Shown piece by piece: positions 16,240 through 23,269 of a DNA stretch of 28,126 bases. A model generated the notes under the pieces. That model was not told the origin of the DNA. It ran no database searches and worked only from the letters and a program-made list of their open reading frames with translations. This stretch comes from CAVSUR01 sp052143655 (GTDB lineage: Bacteria; Actinomycetota; Actinomycetes; Streptosporangiales; Streptosporangiaceae), in assembly GCA_052143655.1 (NCBI GenBank), contig JBKQSL010000167.1:1-28126 (forward strand). Reading direction: 5' to 3'. Every line of letters starts with the position of its first letter. Positions within the stretch are counted from its first letter, which is position 1. Position numbers and translations under genes: made by a program.

Positions 16240-17568
16240 ATGGCTTCGACACAGCATGGCACCGGGGACAGCGCCGCCGACACCGTCGCGGCCCCGGATC
16301 AGCCGCAGAACGGGGATGTCGCGGCCGACCGGGCCGCGATGACCGCCGCGCCGGACGTGCTCGCCAACTCGATTGGCGAGTACGCGCGCATCTGGTGGCA
16401 GCGGGCCAGGAACGGCGAGAGCGGCGCGCTGCCCGTCATTCTCGGTCTCGTCGCCATCGTGCTCTTCTTCCAGATACGGAACTCGCTGTTCCTGTCCGCC
16501 GGCAACCTGGTCAACCTGATGATCTTGGCCGCCACGTTCATCATCCTGGGCATGGCCGAGATCTGGGTGCTGCTGCTGGGCGAGATTGACCTGTCAGCGG
16601 GCTACAACGCGGCCATCGGCGCGACCGTCGTGTTCTGGGCGGCATATACCTTGCCCTGGTGGGTGGCGATCATCATCGGGCTTGCCGTGACGGCCTTCAT
16701 CGGCCTGGTGCAGGGCCTGTTCATTACGCTGCTGGGACTGCCGTCGTTCGTCGTCACGCTGGCCGGCCTGCTCTTCCTGGAAGGCCTCCAGATCATCCTG
16801 ACGGCCGACACCGGGCACGGCGCGGGCGGTTCGATCAGCAACCCGAGCAATATCATCAATGACTTCACGGCTGGGAATCTGAGCCCGGCGGCGGCCTGGA
16901 TCGTGATGGTGGTACTGGTCGCTCTGGCTGGACTGATCATGTTCCAGCGGGACCGGCGCAGGCGGGCCAACGGCCTGGTGGCGCCGCCTGTCAGCGTCAC
17001 CATGCTCAAAGTCGCGGCGATGGCTGTGGCGGGCGTGGCCGTAGTGATCGTCGGCAACCTGAACCGGAGCGTGGGGTTGACCCCGCTGCGCGGGGTTCCG
17101 TGGGCCGTGCTGATCGTTCTCGGCGTGGTGGTGCTTTACACGGTGATCACCGGCCGGACTCGTTACGGCCGTTACCTGTACGCCATCGGCGGCAATGCCG
17201 AAGCCGCCCGCCGGGCCGGCGTCAACCTGATGCGGATCCGGACCCTCGCGTTTGTGATGTGCGGGCTCACCGCCGGGATCGGCGGCATCATGCTGGGCTC
17301 TCAGCTGAACTCCATGGGCACCACCGAGAATGGCGGCCAGTACGTGCTGTTCGCGGTGGCAGCCGCCGTCATTGGCGGTACCAACCTGTTCGGTGGCCGT
17401 GGCCGGATGCTGAACGCGGTCCTCGGCGGCCTGGTCGTCGCCGTAATCGACAACGGCCTGGCGCTGATCGGCATGAGCGCCGCGGCCACCGACATGGTAA
17501 CCGCGATCGTGCTGCTCGCCGCCGTGACCATCGACACGCTGGCCCGCCGCAGCCGCTCAACAGTCTGA
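16240..17568 (+). CDS. Sugar ABC transporter permease (XylH-like)
   Basis: This integral membrane subunit forms the sugar channel. The 442-aa product has a soluble N-terminal tail of about 65 residues and then about ten hydrophobic segments of the BPD_transp_2 family. Family marks include WVLLLGEIDLSAG near the second or third segment, LPSFVVTLAGLLFLEG, the cytoplasmic ATPase-coupling loop IGGNAEAARRAGVN, and GGTNLFGGRGR. A charged insert QRDRRRRANG splits the middle, as in XylH-type permeases. GGGAGGG (16227-16233) precedes the ATG, which is 2 bases after the ATPase stop. It is the last gene of the transport operon and is followed by a perfect hairpin. Confidence 0.93.
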   Translation: MASTQHGTGDSAADTVAAPDQPQNGDVAADRAAMTAAPDVLANSIGEYARIWWQRARNGESGALPVILGLVAIVLFFQIRNSLFLSAGNLVNLMILAATFIILGMAEIWVLLLGEIDLSAGYNAAIGATVVFWAAYTLPWWVAIIIGLAVTAFIGLVQGLFITLLGLPSFVVTLAGLLFLEGLQIILTADTGHGAGGSISNPSNIINDFTAGNLSPAAAWIVMVVLVALAGLIMFQRDRRRRANGLVAPPVSVTMLKVAAMAVAGVAVVIVGNLNRSVGLTPLRGVPWAVLIVLGVVVLYTVITGRTRYGRYLYAIGGNAEAARRAGVNLMRIRTLAFVMCGLTAGIGGIMLGSQLNSMGTTENGGQYVLFAVAAAVIGGTNLFGGRGRMLNAVLGGLVVAVIDNGLALIGMSAAATDMVTAIVLLAAVTIDTLARRSRSTV

Positions 17569-17578
17569 CCGGAAGACG

Positions 17579-17623
17579 GCTGTCCCGCGCCGCAGCGTGC
17601 CCTGCCCCGCGGCGCGGGACAGC
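17579..17623 (+). terminator. Hairpin terminator of the sugar transport operon
   Basis: GCTGTCCCGCGCCGC (17579-17593) and its exact reverse complement (17609-17623) form a perfect 15-bp stem with a 15-base loop, starting 10 bases after the permease stop. There is no T tract, as is common for actinobacterial terminators. It ends exactly where the vapBC palindrome begins. Confidence 0.8.
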
Positions 17624-17663
17624 TGCGCATGCATCTGATGTTCTATCATCAGATGCATGCGCA
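17624..17663 (+). promoter_or_regulatory. vapBC operator palindrome with -10 box and leaderless start
   Basis: TGCGCATGCATCTGATG (17624-17640) and its exact reverse complement (17647-17663) flank TTCTAT, a perfect 17-bp inverted repeat. TATCAT (17644-17649) at its centre can serve as the -10 box, and the ATG of vapB at 17657 lies 7 bases beyond it, inside the right arm. Autorepression by the antitoxin or the complex at such a site is typical of vapBC operons. Binding here is inferred. Confidence 0.7.
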
Positions 17664-17899
17664 CTACGTTGACCGTCGACGACGATGTCCTGCTGGCCGT
17701 CCAGGAACGAGCCAGACGGGAGAAGCGCAGCGTCGGCGCGGTCTTGTCCGATCTGGCCCGGCAGGCGCTTACCAGCCAGCATCAGCCAGAGCAGGATAAT
17801 GCGCCTGCCTCCCTGCACGGTTTCGAGCCCTTCCCACATCGCGGTCCGGCCGTGTCGAGCGCGCTCATCGACCGCCTGCGCGAGGAGGAAGACGCGTGA
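17657..17899 (+). CDS. vapB: VapB-type antitoxin (ribbon-helix-helix)
   Basis: The 80-aa product starts with a short beta strand and two helices, MRTTLTVDDDVLLAVQERA and RSVGAVLSDLARQAL, the ribbon-helix-helix pattern of CopG/Arc-like antitoxins. A C-terminal tail (HGFEPFPHRGPAVSS) would wrap the toxin. It should neutralise the VapC toxin and bind the palindrome over its own start. The stop overlaps the toxin start by 4 bases (GTGA), which couples their translation. The position directly after another operon's terminator fits insertion of a small mobile module. Confidence 0.85.
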   Translation: MRTTLTVDDDVLLAVQERARREKRSVGAVLSDLARQALTSQHQPEQDNAPASLHGFEPFPHRGPAVSSALIDRLREEEDA

Positions 17900-18327
17900 A
17901 GCGCGCCCTGCTCGACGTGAGCGTGCTGCTGGCGCTGCTGGACAGCGATCACGTCGATCACGAGCGGGCCCGGCTCTGGCTGGAGCACGAGATCGGCTAC
18001 GGCTGGGCTTCGTGCGCGATTACGCAGAACGGTTTCGTGCGGATCATCAGCCAGGCCCGCTATCCCAGCCCGGTGCCGCCTGCGAAGGCAGTCGCCCGGC
18101 TGGCCGGGGCTGCGAGCACCGAGCTGCACGAGTTCTGGCCTTGCTCGGTGAGCCTGCTGGACGAGCGTGCCGTCCGCCGCGACCGGCTGCACGGAGCCCG
18201 CCAGGTCACCGACGCTTATCTCCTCGCGCTGGCCGTGGCGCATGACGGCCGGTTCGTGACCTTCGACCAGTCGATCCCGGTGCAGGCGGTCCCTAGCGCG
18301 CAGGGTTCGCATCTGAGGGTTCTCTAG
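17896..18327 (+). CDS. vapC: VapC-type toxin, PIN-domain ribonuclease
   Basis: The 143-aa product is a PIN domain resembling the Mycobacterium-type VapC group. Acidic residues of the metal site are D7 (ALLDVSVLLALLD), D106 (RQVTDAYLLALAVAHDG) and D124 (FVTFDQ). At the second acidic position the motif reads AITQNGFVRI, with Gln where some relatives have Glu, so activity is likely but not certain. EFWP and the RQVTDAYLLALA motif are family hallmarks. VapC toxins usually cut tRNA or rRNA; the target here is unknown. It is translated from a GTG overlapping the vapB stop. Confidence 0.85.
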   Translation: MKRALLDVSVLLALLDSDHVDHERARLWLEHEIGYGWASCAITQNGFVRIISQARYPSPVPPAKAVARLAGAASTELHEFWPCSVSLLDERAVRRDRLHGARQVTDAYLLALAVAHDGRFVTFDQSIPVQAVPSAQGSHLRVL

Positions 18328-18710
18328 CCTGCCGGCCAGGCAGCCGCGGAATAGCCGTCAGGGTCTCGGCAATGCCCCCCGCAGCGGGGAGCTTGTCCCG
18401 GCCGTTTTTGATCTTGTGCTGCTGGCTGCGTTGGATCAGAGGCTTGTCGAACACGTCCTTGGCTGCGCGCGACAGGGTCCCGGCGCATGCCGTCCGGTGT
18501 TGCGTCCCCGGCATGCTCGGCGATCGTCCAGCAGTTCTTGCGCGGCAGCTCGGCCAGCAGGCCCAGCACGAACGCCCGCGCCCGCCGCCGCGGCTCCACC
18601 CGGCGGAAACGTGAGCCGACCTGGAGCATGAGGCCATCGAATGCCCTGAGCCAGCGGTCAGGGTCTACGCTGTGGCCAGCGGCCACCGCAAGATTATCTT
18701 GAGTCTTCAC
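18324..18710 (-). pseudogene. Truncated IS701-family transposase fragment
   Basis: The N-terminal part of a 128-codon frame reads like an IS701-type DDE transposase: RWLRAFDGLMLQVGSRF, RVEPRRRARAFVLGLL, then PRKNCWTIAEHAGDATPDGM (down to about 18487). After that the frame continues into unrelated sequence. The next expected residues (SRAA) appear in another frame, so a frameshift or break follows. The catalytic DDE region is absent. No terminal inverted repeats were found. The fragment ends against the vapC stop, suggesting an insertion hot spot. Confidence 0.75.
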
Positions 18711-19149
18711 AAACCATGATGATCAAACGGTGGCCGTCCCTTATCCCCGTCCGTCACACCACACGATCACGATCTACGGCTGGAGTACTACCCGCGACGC
18801 TCAGGCCCACCTCGCCACCATGGCGCTACGTCACGGGTGTCGCCTGCCGCTCTGCTGGGCGCACGAAAGATCGAGGGCTAGGCTGGCCCTTGAATGTCTG
18901 GTTGCTTGATTCGACGACCTGCCATAACGGCCGAAAGAACGAGAGTGCCGGGCGGTCCGGGCTCGCCTTTGCAGGCCGGGTGCAGGCACCTGAGCCAGGA
19001 AAATCACCGCACCTGCAGTTACTGAAAGTGACCTGAAGAAATACAGGAACGGCTATTGCGTATCGACCTAGACTACCATACTCTCGTATTTAAGTGATTA
19101 ACTGTACTTGGCTCTGCGGGTCCGCGCGGGAGGTCTTTTCTGTCTGATT
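18711..19149. other. Lower-GC region without recognisable genes
   Basis: Open frames here (for example 18716-19036 on the + strand) match nothing I know and have ordinary third-position composition. The stretch from about 19000 is visibly AT-richer than the rest of the window. It looks like decayed insertion DNA between two transposase relics. Confidence 0.5.
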
Positions 19150-19620
19150 TCAATTAGTAATCCATCGGCCGGGGTGTGGCCCATGGTGAACGGCTGGCAT
19201 CTTGACCATCACCTTTTTGACCGAGCGGAAGACGCTGCGGCGGATGACCCGCCGGGTGATGATCGAGAAAGACCCTCCACCGGGTTGAGCCAGGACGGAA
19301 GCCTTCTAAAGAGCGCAGGTATTCGCGGTTCCAATTCTGGGGTAGCATGCATCAACGACATAGCCGGTGGACAGTTCAAATCGAGGACGCGCAGCATGGC
19401 GGTGCCATGCCGGGCTGGTCGTGTGTGGCTTTCTCCGGGAGATTGGGCCGCAACGAAAAGATGGTGTTGGGTGCGGTCCAGCGCCGGATCTCGCTCTTTT
19501 CGCACACTCAGACGACGACAGCGTCGTCCGGAGGGCGCAGCTAGAGGCCGACGATGTCGATGCGCTTGGTTTCAAGCTCTGGTCGGTGGAGAACTTGGAG
19601 CTTTCCCGCCTGAGCTGCAA
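19150..19620 (-). pseudogene. Decayed IS630-family transposase
   Basis: Pieces of an IS630 transposase appear in order on the minus strand but in alternating frames: KFSTD near 19590, DIVGL then an in-frame TAG at 19541-19543 then LRPPDDAVVV, a TGA at 19508-19510, CEKSEI, ALDRTQ, SLRPNLPEKATHD, RHGTAML, SWLNPVEG (about 19270), then FSIITRRVIRRSVFRSVKK and a stop at 19150-19152. CEKSEI-ALDRTQ corresponds to the family's CVDEKSQIQALDRTQ. At least three frameshifts and two stops make it non-functional. The N-terminal HTH portion was not found. Confidence 0.75.
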
Positions 19621-19810
19621 GTTCCGCTCGGGCTAGTTCTCAGTTCACGCTCGCGCTGGGGCCCTACCTCGCAGGCCAGCAGCCGGGACTACCGGTACGT
19701 GACGCCCGGCCTGCTTTGCGTCAGACCGTGTTCCGGCCCGCGGCGAGGCTAGCTTTGCCAGGTTCTTCCGGTCACCATCTCGCAGCAACACAATTTCTCG
19801 GAAGGAGCCG
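19621..19810. other. Leader region of the secreted protein gene
   Basis: No gene is supported here. The last bases carry GGAAGGAG (19800-19807), the ribosome binding site of the following gene. The rest may be the 5' remnant of the IS630 element. Confidence 0.4.
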
Positions 19811-20437
19811 ATGATGCAAGAAAGACCCGACTTCACGCAAATGCGGCACGAAAGCCACCGATCGCGAAGGCGCCGACGGTGGCTGGCAGCTCTAGTAGCA
19901 CCCGCCGCAATCATCTCTATGGTGGCCCTCTGGCCGGTTAGCGCTGCCTCCGCTATGCCACAAACGCCGCTAAGGCCGGACACACCTAACGTCTATATTC
20001 ACCTGACGCATGCGCCGTCTTACTGTGCCGCTATCAAGAACGATAACAACCACTCTGGCGCTACCATCTGGCTCTACAAGTGTGCGCAGGCTAAAAGCAA
20101 GAACTGGTACGAGGTCGATGGCGTAGAATGCGGGGACGGCGGCCAGTACATCTGCTCATACTTCATCGACGTCAAGAATTTTGGCCGCCATAGCCTATGT
20201 CTCGGGATGAACGGTGCTCGCAAGGTACTGCTCCAAGGATGCGGTGGCAACGGAAATGAGTATCTAACGTCGGAACTATGGATACAGGACACCGGCCCGG
20301 AAGACGGGTGGCGTAACTTCGATTGGGGCGGGATGGGGGACCTTGCGGTGGCTAAAGATCGGCAGACAGATCCACTCTACGGCGTAGATGCCAGTAGCGG
20401 CTGCGGCGGTTGCTGGTATCGCTGGAGCGATTCCTGA
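19811..20437 (+). CDS. Secreted cysteine-rich protein, possibly beta-trefoil
   Basis: The 208-aa product has an Arg-rich n-region (RSRRRRRW), a hydrophobic core (LAALVAPAAIISMVALWPV) and a likely cleavage after SAASA near residue 48. The mature part has about eight cysteines and segments such as SYCAAIKNDNNHSGATIWLYKC and SLCLGMNGARKVLLQGC, which recall one or two blades of a ricin-B-like beta-trefoil (C-x-n-Q/W type). The resemblance is visual only. Codon use is less GC-rich than neighbouring genes, pointing to horizontal transfer. GGAAGGAG precedes two adjacent ATGs (19811 and 19814); the second has the better spacing. A 16-bp perfect hairpin follows the stop, so it is a single-gene unit. 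Function is unknown; a secreted lectin-like or defence role is possible. Confidence 0.7.
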   Translation: MMQERPDFTQMRHESHRSRRRRRWLAALVAPAAIISMVALWPVSAASAMPQTPLRPDTPNVYIHLTHAPSYCAAIKNDNNHSGATIWLYKCAQAKSKNWYEVDGVECGDGGQYICSYFIDVKNFGRHSLCLGMNGARKVLLQGCGGNGNEYLTSELWIQDTGPEDGWRNFDWGGMGDLAVAKDRQTDPLYGVDASSGCGGCWYRWSDS

Positions 20438-20456
20438 TCGGCCGCTCGGCCTCCGC

Positions 20457-20499
20457 TACGAGGACCGCGTGCACCTCCCGGGCGCACGCGGTCCTCGTA
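20457..20499 (+). terminator. Strong hairpin terminator after the secreted protein gene
   Basis: A perfect 16-bp stem (20457-20472 with 20484-20499, TACGAGGACCGCGTGC on the left) encloses an 11-base loop and begins 19 bases after the stop codon. It is one of the strongest hairpins in the window. Confidence 0.85.
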
Positions 20500-20530
20500 C
20501 GGCTGAGCTTCGGTCAGCCCATAGATTTAC

Positions 20531-20570
20531 CTGTAACGAAACGGGGAATCCCGGCTACGGGGATTGAAAG
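20531..20570 (+). repeat. Solitary CRISPR-repeat-like motif
   Basis: The sequence at 20543-20570 has the build of a class 1 CRISPR repeat: a stem AATCCC (20547-20552) with GGGATT (20560-20565) around a 7-base loop, followed by the end tag GATTGAAAG. I found no second copy in the window and no cas gene, so there is no array here. It may be an orphan repeat, or chance. Confidence 0.3.
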
Positions 20571-20922
20571 ATCAGGGGTCTGTTTCTGTGTCTGGCTGGT
20601 CACAGTGGGCATGCCTACATAGGCTGGCCGGGTCTACGCCGGAATGTATGAGATGGGCCGCCTCAATTTTTCGGACAGCGAAATTGTGGCTATTTCATGA
20701 GCTGTGCTGGTTCCTGGCGCGCAGTTCGAGGAGACCTGGCATCGGCGAGCCCGGATGTACTGCGGGTCAGTGCCGGGCTGATCAGCGCGATCGTCGCGGC
20801 CCCGCCCGGCGCGCCTGGCAGCACCGCCGGACGGGACTCAGCTGTATCTGCGTCCGGGGACCGGGGACACCGGTGCGGGCGCGGAATAGCCGGGCATGGG
20901 AGACTAGTTAGCAGCAGCAACA
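20571..20922. other. Intergenic stretch before the FMN riboswitch
   Basis: I see no supported gene. The GC content rises back to the level of the housekeeping genes from about 20700. TAGTTA near 20906 could be a -10 box for the rib operon, but the match is weak. Confidence 0.4.
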
Positions 20923-21049
20923 GCGTGCTCCGGGGTCGGTGAAACTCCGAACCGGCGGTGACAGTCCGCGACCCGGCCGAAGCCATCGGCCGGCTGACCC
21001 GGTGGAACTCCGGGACCGACGGTGAAAGTCCGGATGGGAGGCAGCACGC
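20923..21049 (+). promoter_or_regulatory. FMN riboswitch (RFN element)
   Basis: The conserved blocks of the RFN element are present in order: GGGGTCGGTGAAACTCCGAA, CCGGCGGTGACAGTCCGCGA, then GGTGGAACTCCGGGACCGAC, GGTGAAAGTCCGGATGGGAG. The closing stem P1 pairs GCGTGCT (20923-20929) with AGCACGC (21043-21049). It binds FMN and lowers riboflavin gene expression when FMN is plentiful. It directly precedes ribE. Confidence 0.95.
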
Positions 21050-21132
21050 GCGCGGCGGTCGGCTACGGCCGCGGCCGCGCTTGCGCCGCCGCGCGCAACC
21101 CCCGGAGCCAGCGGGAACAGCTCCGGAGGAGG
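21048..21132 (+). promoter_or_regulatory. Expression platform of the FMN riboswitch
   Basis: Two hairpins follow the aptamer. GCGCGCGGCGG (21048-21058) pairs with its exact complement (21086-21096) and overlaps the 3' strand of P1 by two bases. CCGGAGC (21102-21108) pairs with GCTCCGG (21120-21126) and covers the first bases of the ribE Shine-Dalgarno GGAGGAGG (21125-21132). This suggests control of translation start, perhaps together with termination. Confidence 0.6.
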
Positions 21133-21137
21133 CACCG

Positions 21138-21785
21138 GTGTTCACCGGAATCGTGGAAGAACTCGGCCAGGTCGTCGCCATCGAGCCGGCCGAGGGGTCA
21201 GCCCGCATCACCGTGTGCGGGCCGCTGGTCACTGACGGCACTGCCCGCGGTGACTCGATCGCGGTCAGCGGCACCTGCCTGACCGTCACCGGCCTGGCCA
21301 GCGGCCAGTTCAGCGCCGATGTCATGGGCGAGACCCTGGGCCGGACCATCCTCGGCGGGCTTGCCCCCGGCGACCCGGTCAACCTGGAGCGCCCGATGCG
21401 GCTGGACGGCCGCCTGGGCGGGCACCTGGTGCAGGGCCATGTCGACGGCACCGGGGTCATCACCGCCCGGACCCCTGCGGGCGACTGGGAGGTCGTGCGG
21501 ATCTCGATGCCGGCCGGGCTTTCCCGTTATGTGGTCGAAAAAGGATCGGTGACGGTCGACGGCGTCAGCCTCACCGTCTCGGGGGTGAGCGGCGCGGCGA
21601 GCGCCGGCGGCGGCGCGGGCGGCGGGGCGGGGGAGCCGCCCTGGTTCGAGGTCAGCCTGATCCCCGAGACCCTGGCCCGGACCACGCTCGGCCGCAAGCA
21701 TCCCGGCGCGGCGGTGAACCTGGAGGTTGACATGATCGCCAAGTACGTGGAACGGCTGCTGCAGGCGGGCGGTGAGCAGTCATGA
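21138..21785 (+). CDS. ribE: Riboflavin synthase, alpha subunit
   Basis: The enzyme converts two 6,7-dimethyl-8-ribityllumazine molecules into riboflavin and a pyrimidine. The 215-aa product has the two lumazine-binding barrels: MFTGIVEELGQV with SGTCLTV (first), and GGHLVQGHVDGTG with SVTVDGVSLTV (second). A Gly/Ala-rich insert (about residues 155-170) sits in the second barrel. The GTG at 21138 gives the universal MFTGIVEE start and has GGAGGAGG 5 bases upstream, so longer readings into the riboswitch are rejected. The stop overlaps the ribBA start by 4 bases. Some actinobacterial annotations call this gene ribC. Confidence 0.95.
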   Translation: MFTGIVEELGQVVAIEPAEGSARITVCGPLVTDGTARGDSIAVSGTCLTVTGLASGQFSADVMGETLGRTILGGLAPGDPVNLERPMRLDGRLGGHLVQGHVDGTGVITARTPAGDWEVVRISMPAGLSRYVVEKGSVTVDGVSLTVSGVSGAASAGGGAGGGAGEPPWFEVSLIPETLARTTLGRKHPGAAVNLEVDMIAKYVERLLQAGGEQS

Positions 21786-23269
21786 CGGGGGATCTGACCG
21801 GCATCCCCGGGCTGGCAGGCACCGGCCCGCAGGGGGCGGGCGCAGGCGGCGCGGCGGTGAACGGGACGGCGGGCGGCCCGGCCCGGCCTGCCCGCGGCAG
21901 CGCAGCTGCGGGCAGCGTGATTCCCGGCAGTTCCGCTGCGGAAGGGGCCGCGTCGAGCGGGCCCGGGTCCGACGGGGCCGTGCCCGAGGGAGCAGCCCCG
22001 GAGGGCACGGTGCTGGCCGGGGTGCGGCTGGACGCCGTCGAGCGGGCGATCGCCGACGTGGCGGCCGGGCGCGCGGTCGTCGTCGTCGATGATGCCGACC
22101 GGGAGAATGAGGGCGACATCATCTTCGCCGCCAGCAAGGCCACGCCCGAGCTGCTGGCGTTCACCATCCGGCACTCCAGCGGGGTCATCTGTGTCCCGAT
22201 GCCCGGCACGGAACTGGACCGGCTGGCGCTGCCGCTGATGACCACGCAGAACAACGAGCGCATGCGCACCGCCTTCACCGTGAGCGTGGACGCCCGCGAC
22301 GGCGTGACCACCGGCATCTCGGCCGCCGACCGGGCCAGGACCGTGCGGACCCTGGTGGACTCGGCGACCGAGCCGCACGAGCTGGTCCGGCCGGGGCACA
22401 TCTTCCCGCTCCGGTACAGCGAGGGCGGCGTGCTGCGCAGGCCCGGGCACACCGAGGCGGCCGTGGACCTGGCCCGGCTTGCCGGTCTCAGCCCGGCCGG
22501 CGTGCTCGCCGAGGTGGTCAACGACGACGGGACGATGGCCCGGCTGCCGGCGCTGCGCGCGTTCGCCGACGCGCACGGGCTGGCGCTGATCTCGATCGCA
22601 CAGCTGATCTCCTACCGTCGGCGTGCCGAGCAGATGGTCCGCCGGGTGGTGGAAACCCGGGTGCCGAACGCCTACGGCCAGTGGCGGGCGGTCGGCTACC
22701 AGAACCTGGTCGACGGCACCGAGCACATCGCGCTGGTCCTCGGTGACCTTGGCGAGCAGCCGTCGGACGTGCTGGTGCGGATGCACTCGGAGTGCCTGAC
22801 CGGGGACGTGTTCGGGTCCCGGCGCTGCGACTGCGGTGCCCAGCTGGACGCCGCCATGACGGCGATCGCCGCCGAGGGCCGCGGCATCGTGCTGTACCTG
22901 CGCGGGCACGAGGGCCGCGGCATCGGCCTGCTGTCCAAGCTGCGCGCCTACCAGCTGCAGGACGACGGCGCGGACACGGTGGACGCCAACACCGAGCTGG
23001 GCCTGCCGGTGGACGCCCGGGATTACTCGACCGGCGCGCAGATGCTCGCCGATCTCGGCGTGCGCTCGCTGCGGCTGCTGACCAACAACCCCGCCAAGAT
23101 GGCAGGGCTGGCCGGGTTCGGCATCGAGGTGACCGGCCGGGTGCCGCTTCCGGTCCAGCCGACAGCCGACAACCTGCGCTACCTGCTGGCCAAGCGGGAC
23201 CGGCTCGGGCACCAGATCGACAATCTCGGCCCGGCCGGCGACCCGCTGACCGCGGGGGCGCAGCGATGA
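21782..23269 (+). CDS. ribBA: Bifunctional DHBP synthase / GTP cyclohydrolase II
   Basis: This protein supplies both precursors of riboflavin. After about 80 residues of Gly/Ala/Pro-rich extension, the DHBP synthase domain (about 81-285) has DDADRENEGDIIFAA, the substrate loop HSSGVICVPM, TTGISAADRA and RPGHIFPLR. The GTP cyclohydrolase II domain (about 290-485) has the zinc-binding cysteines in SECLTGDVFGSRRCDCG, the catalytic LRGHEGRGIGL and LLTNNPAK. All key residues I can check are present. The long N-terminal extension is unusual and looks disordered. Four-base overlaps (ATGA) join it to ribE and ribH. Confidence 0.95.
   Translation: MTGDLTGIPGLAGTGPQGAGAGGAAVNGTAGGPARPARGSAAAGSVIPGSSAAEGAASSGPGSDGAVPEGAAPEGTVLAGVRLDAVERAIADVAAGRAVVVVDDADRENEGDIIFAASKATPELLAFTIRHSSGVICVPMPGTELDRLALPLMTTQNNERMRTAFTVSVDARDGVTTGISAADRARTVRTLVDSATEPHELVRPGHIFPLRYSEGGVLRRPGHTEAAVDLARLAGLSPAGVLAEVVNDDGTMARLPALRAFADAHGLALISIAQLISYRRRAEQMVRRVVETRVPNAYGQWRAVGYQNLVDGTEHIALVLGDLGEQPSDVLVRMHSECLTGDVFGSRRCDCGAQLDAAMTAIAAEGRGIVLYLRGHEGRGIGLLSKLRAYQLQDDGADTVDANTELGLPVDARDYSTGAQMLADLGVRSLRLLTNNPAKMAGLAGFGIEVTGRVPLPVQPTADNLRYLLAKRDRLGHQIDNLGPAGDPLTAGAQR

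Noticed and set aside
18716..19036. Plus-strand open frame of 106 codons
   Set aside because: No ribosome site, motif or coding-type third-position bias; probably decayed DNA.
19360..19390. A tRNA T-loop-like GTTCAAATC
   Set aside because: No matching acceptor stem or anticodon arm could be found around it.
19108..19752. Plus-strand open frame of 214 codons
   Set aside because: It lies over the IS630 relic, which is readable on the minus strand, and resembles no protein family.
20531..20922. A CRISPR array
   Set aside because: Only one repeat-like unit was found; no second copy at spacer distance and no cas gene.
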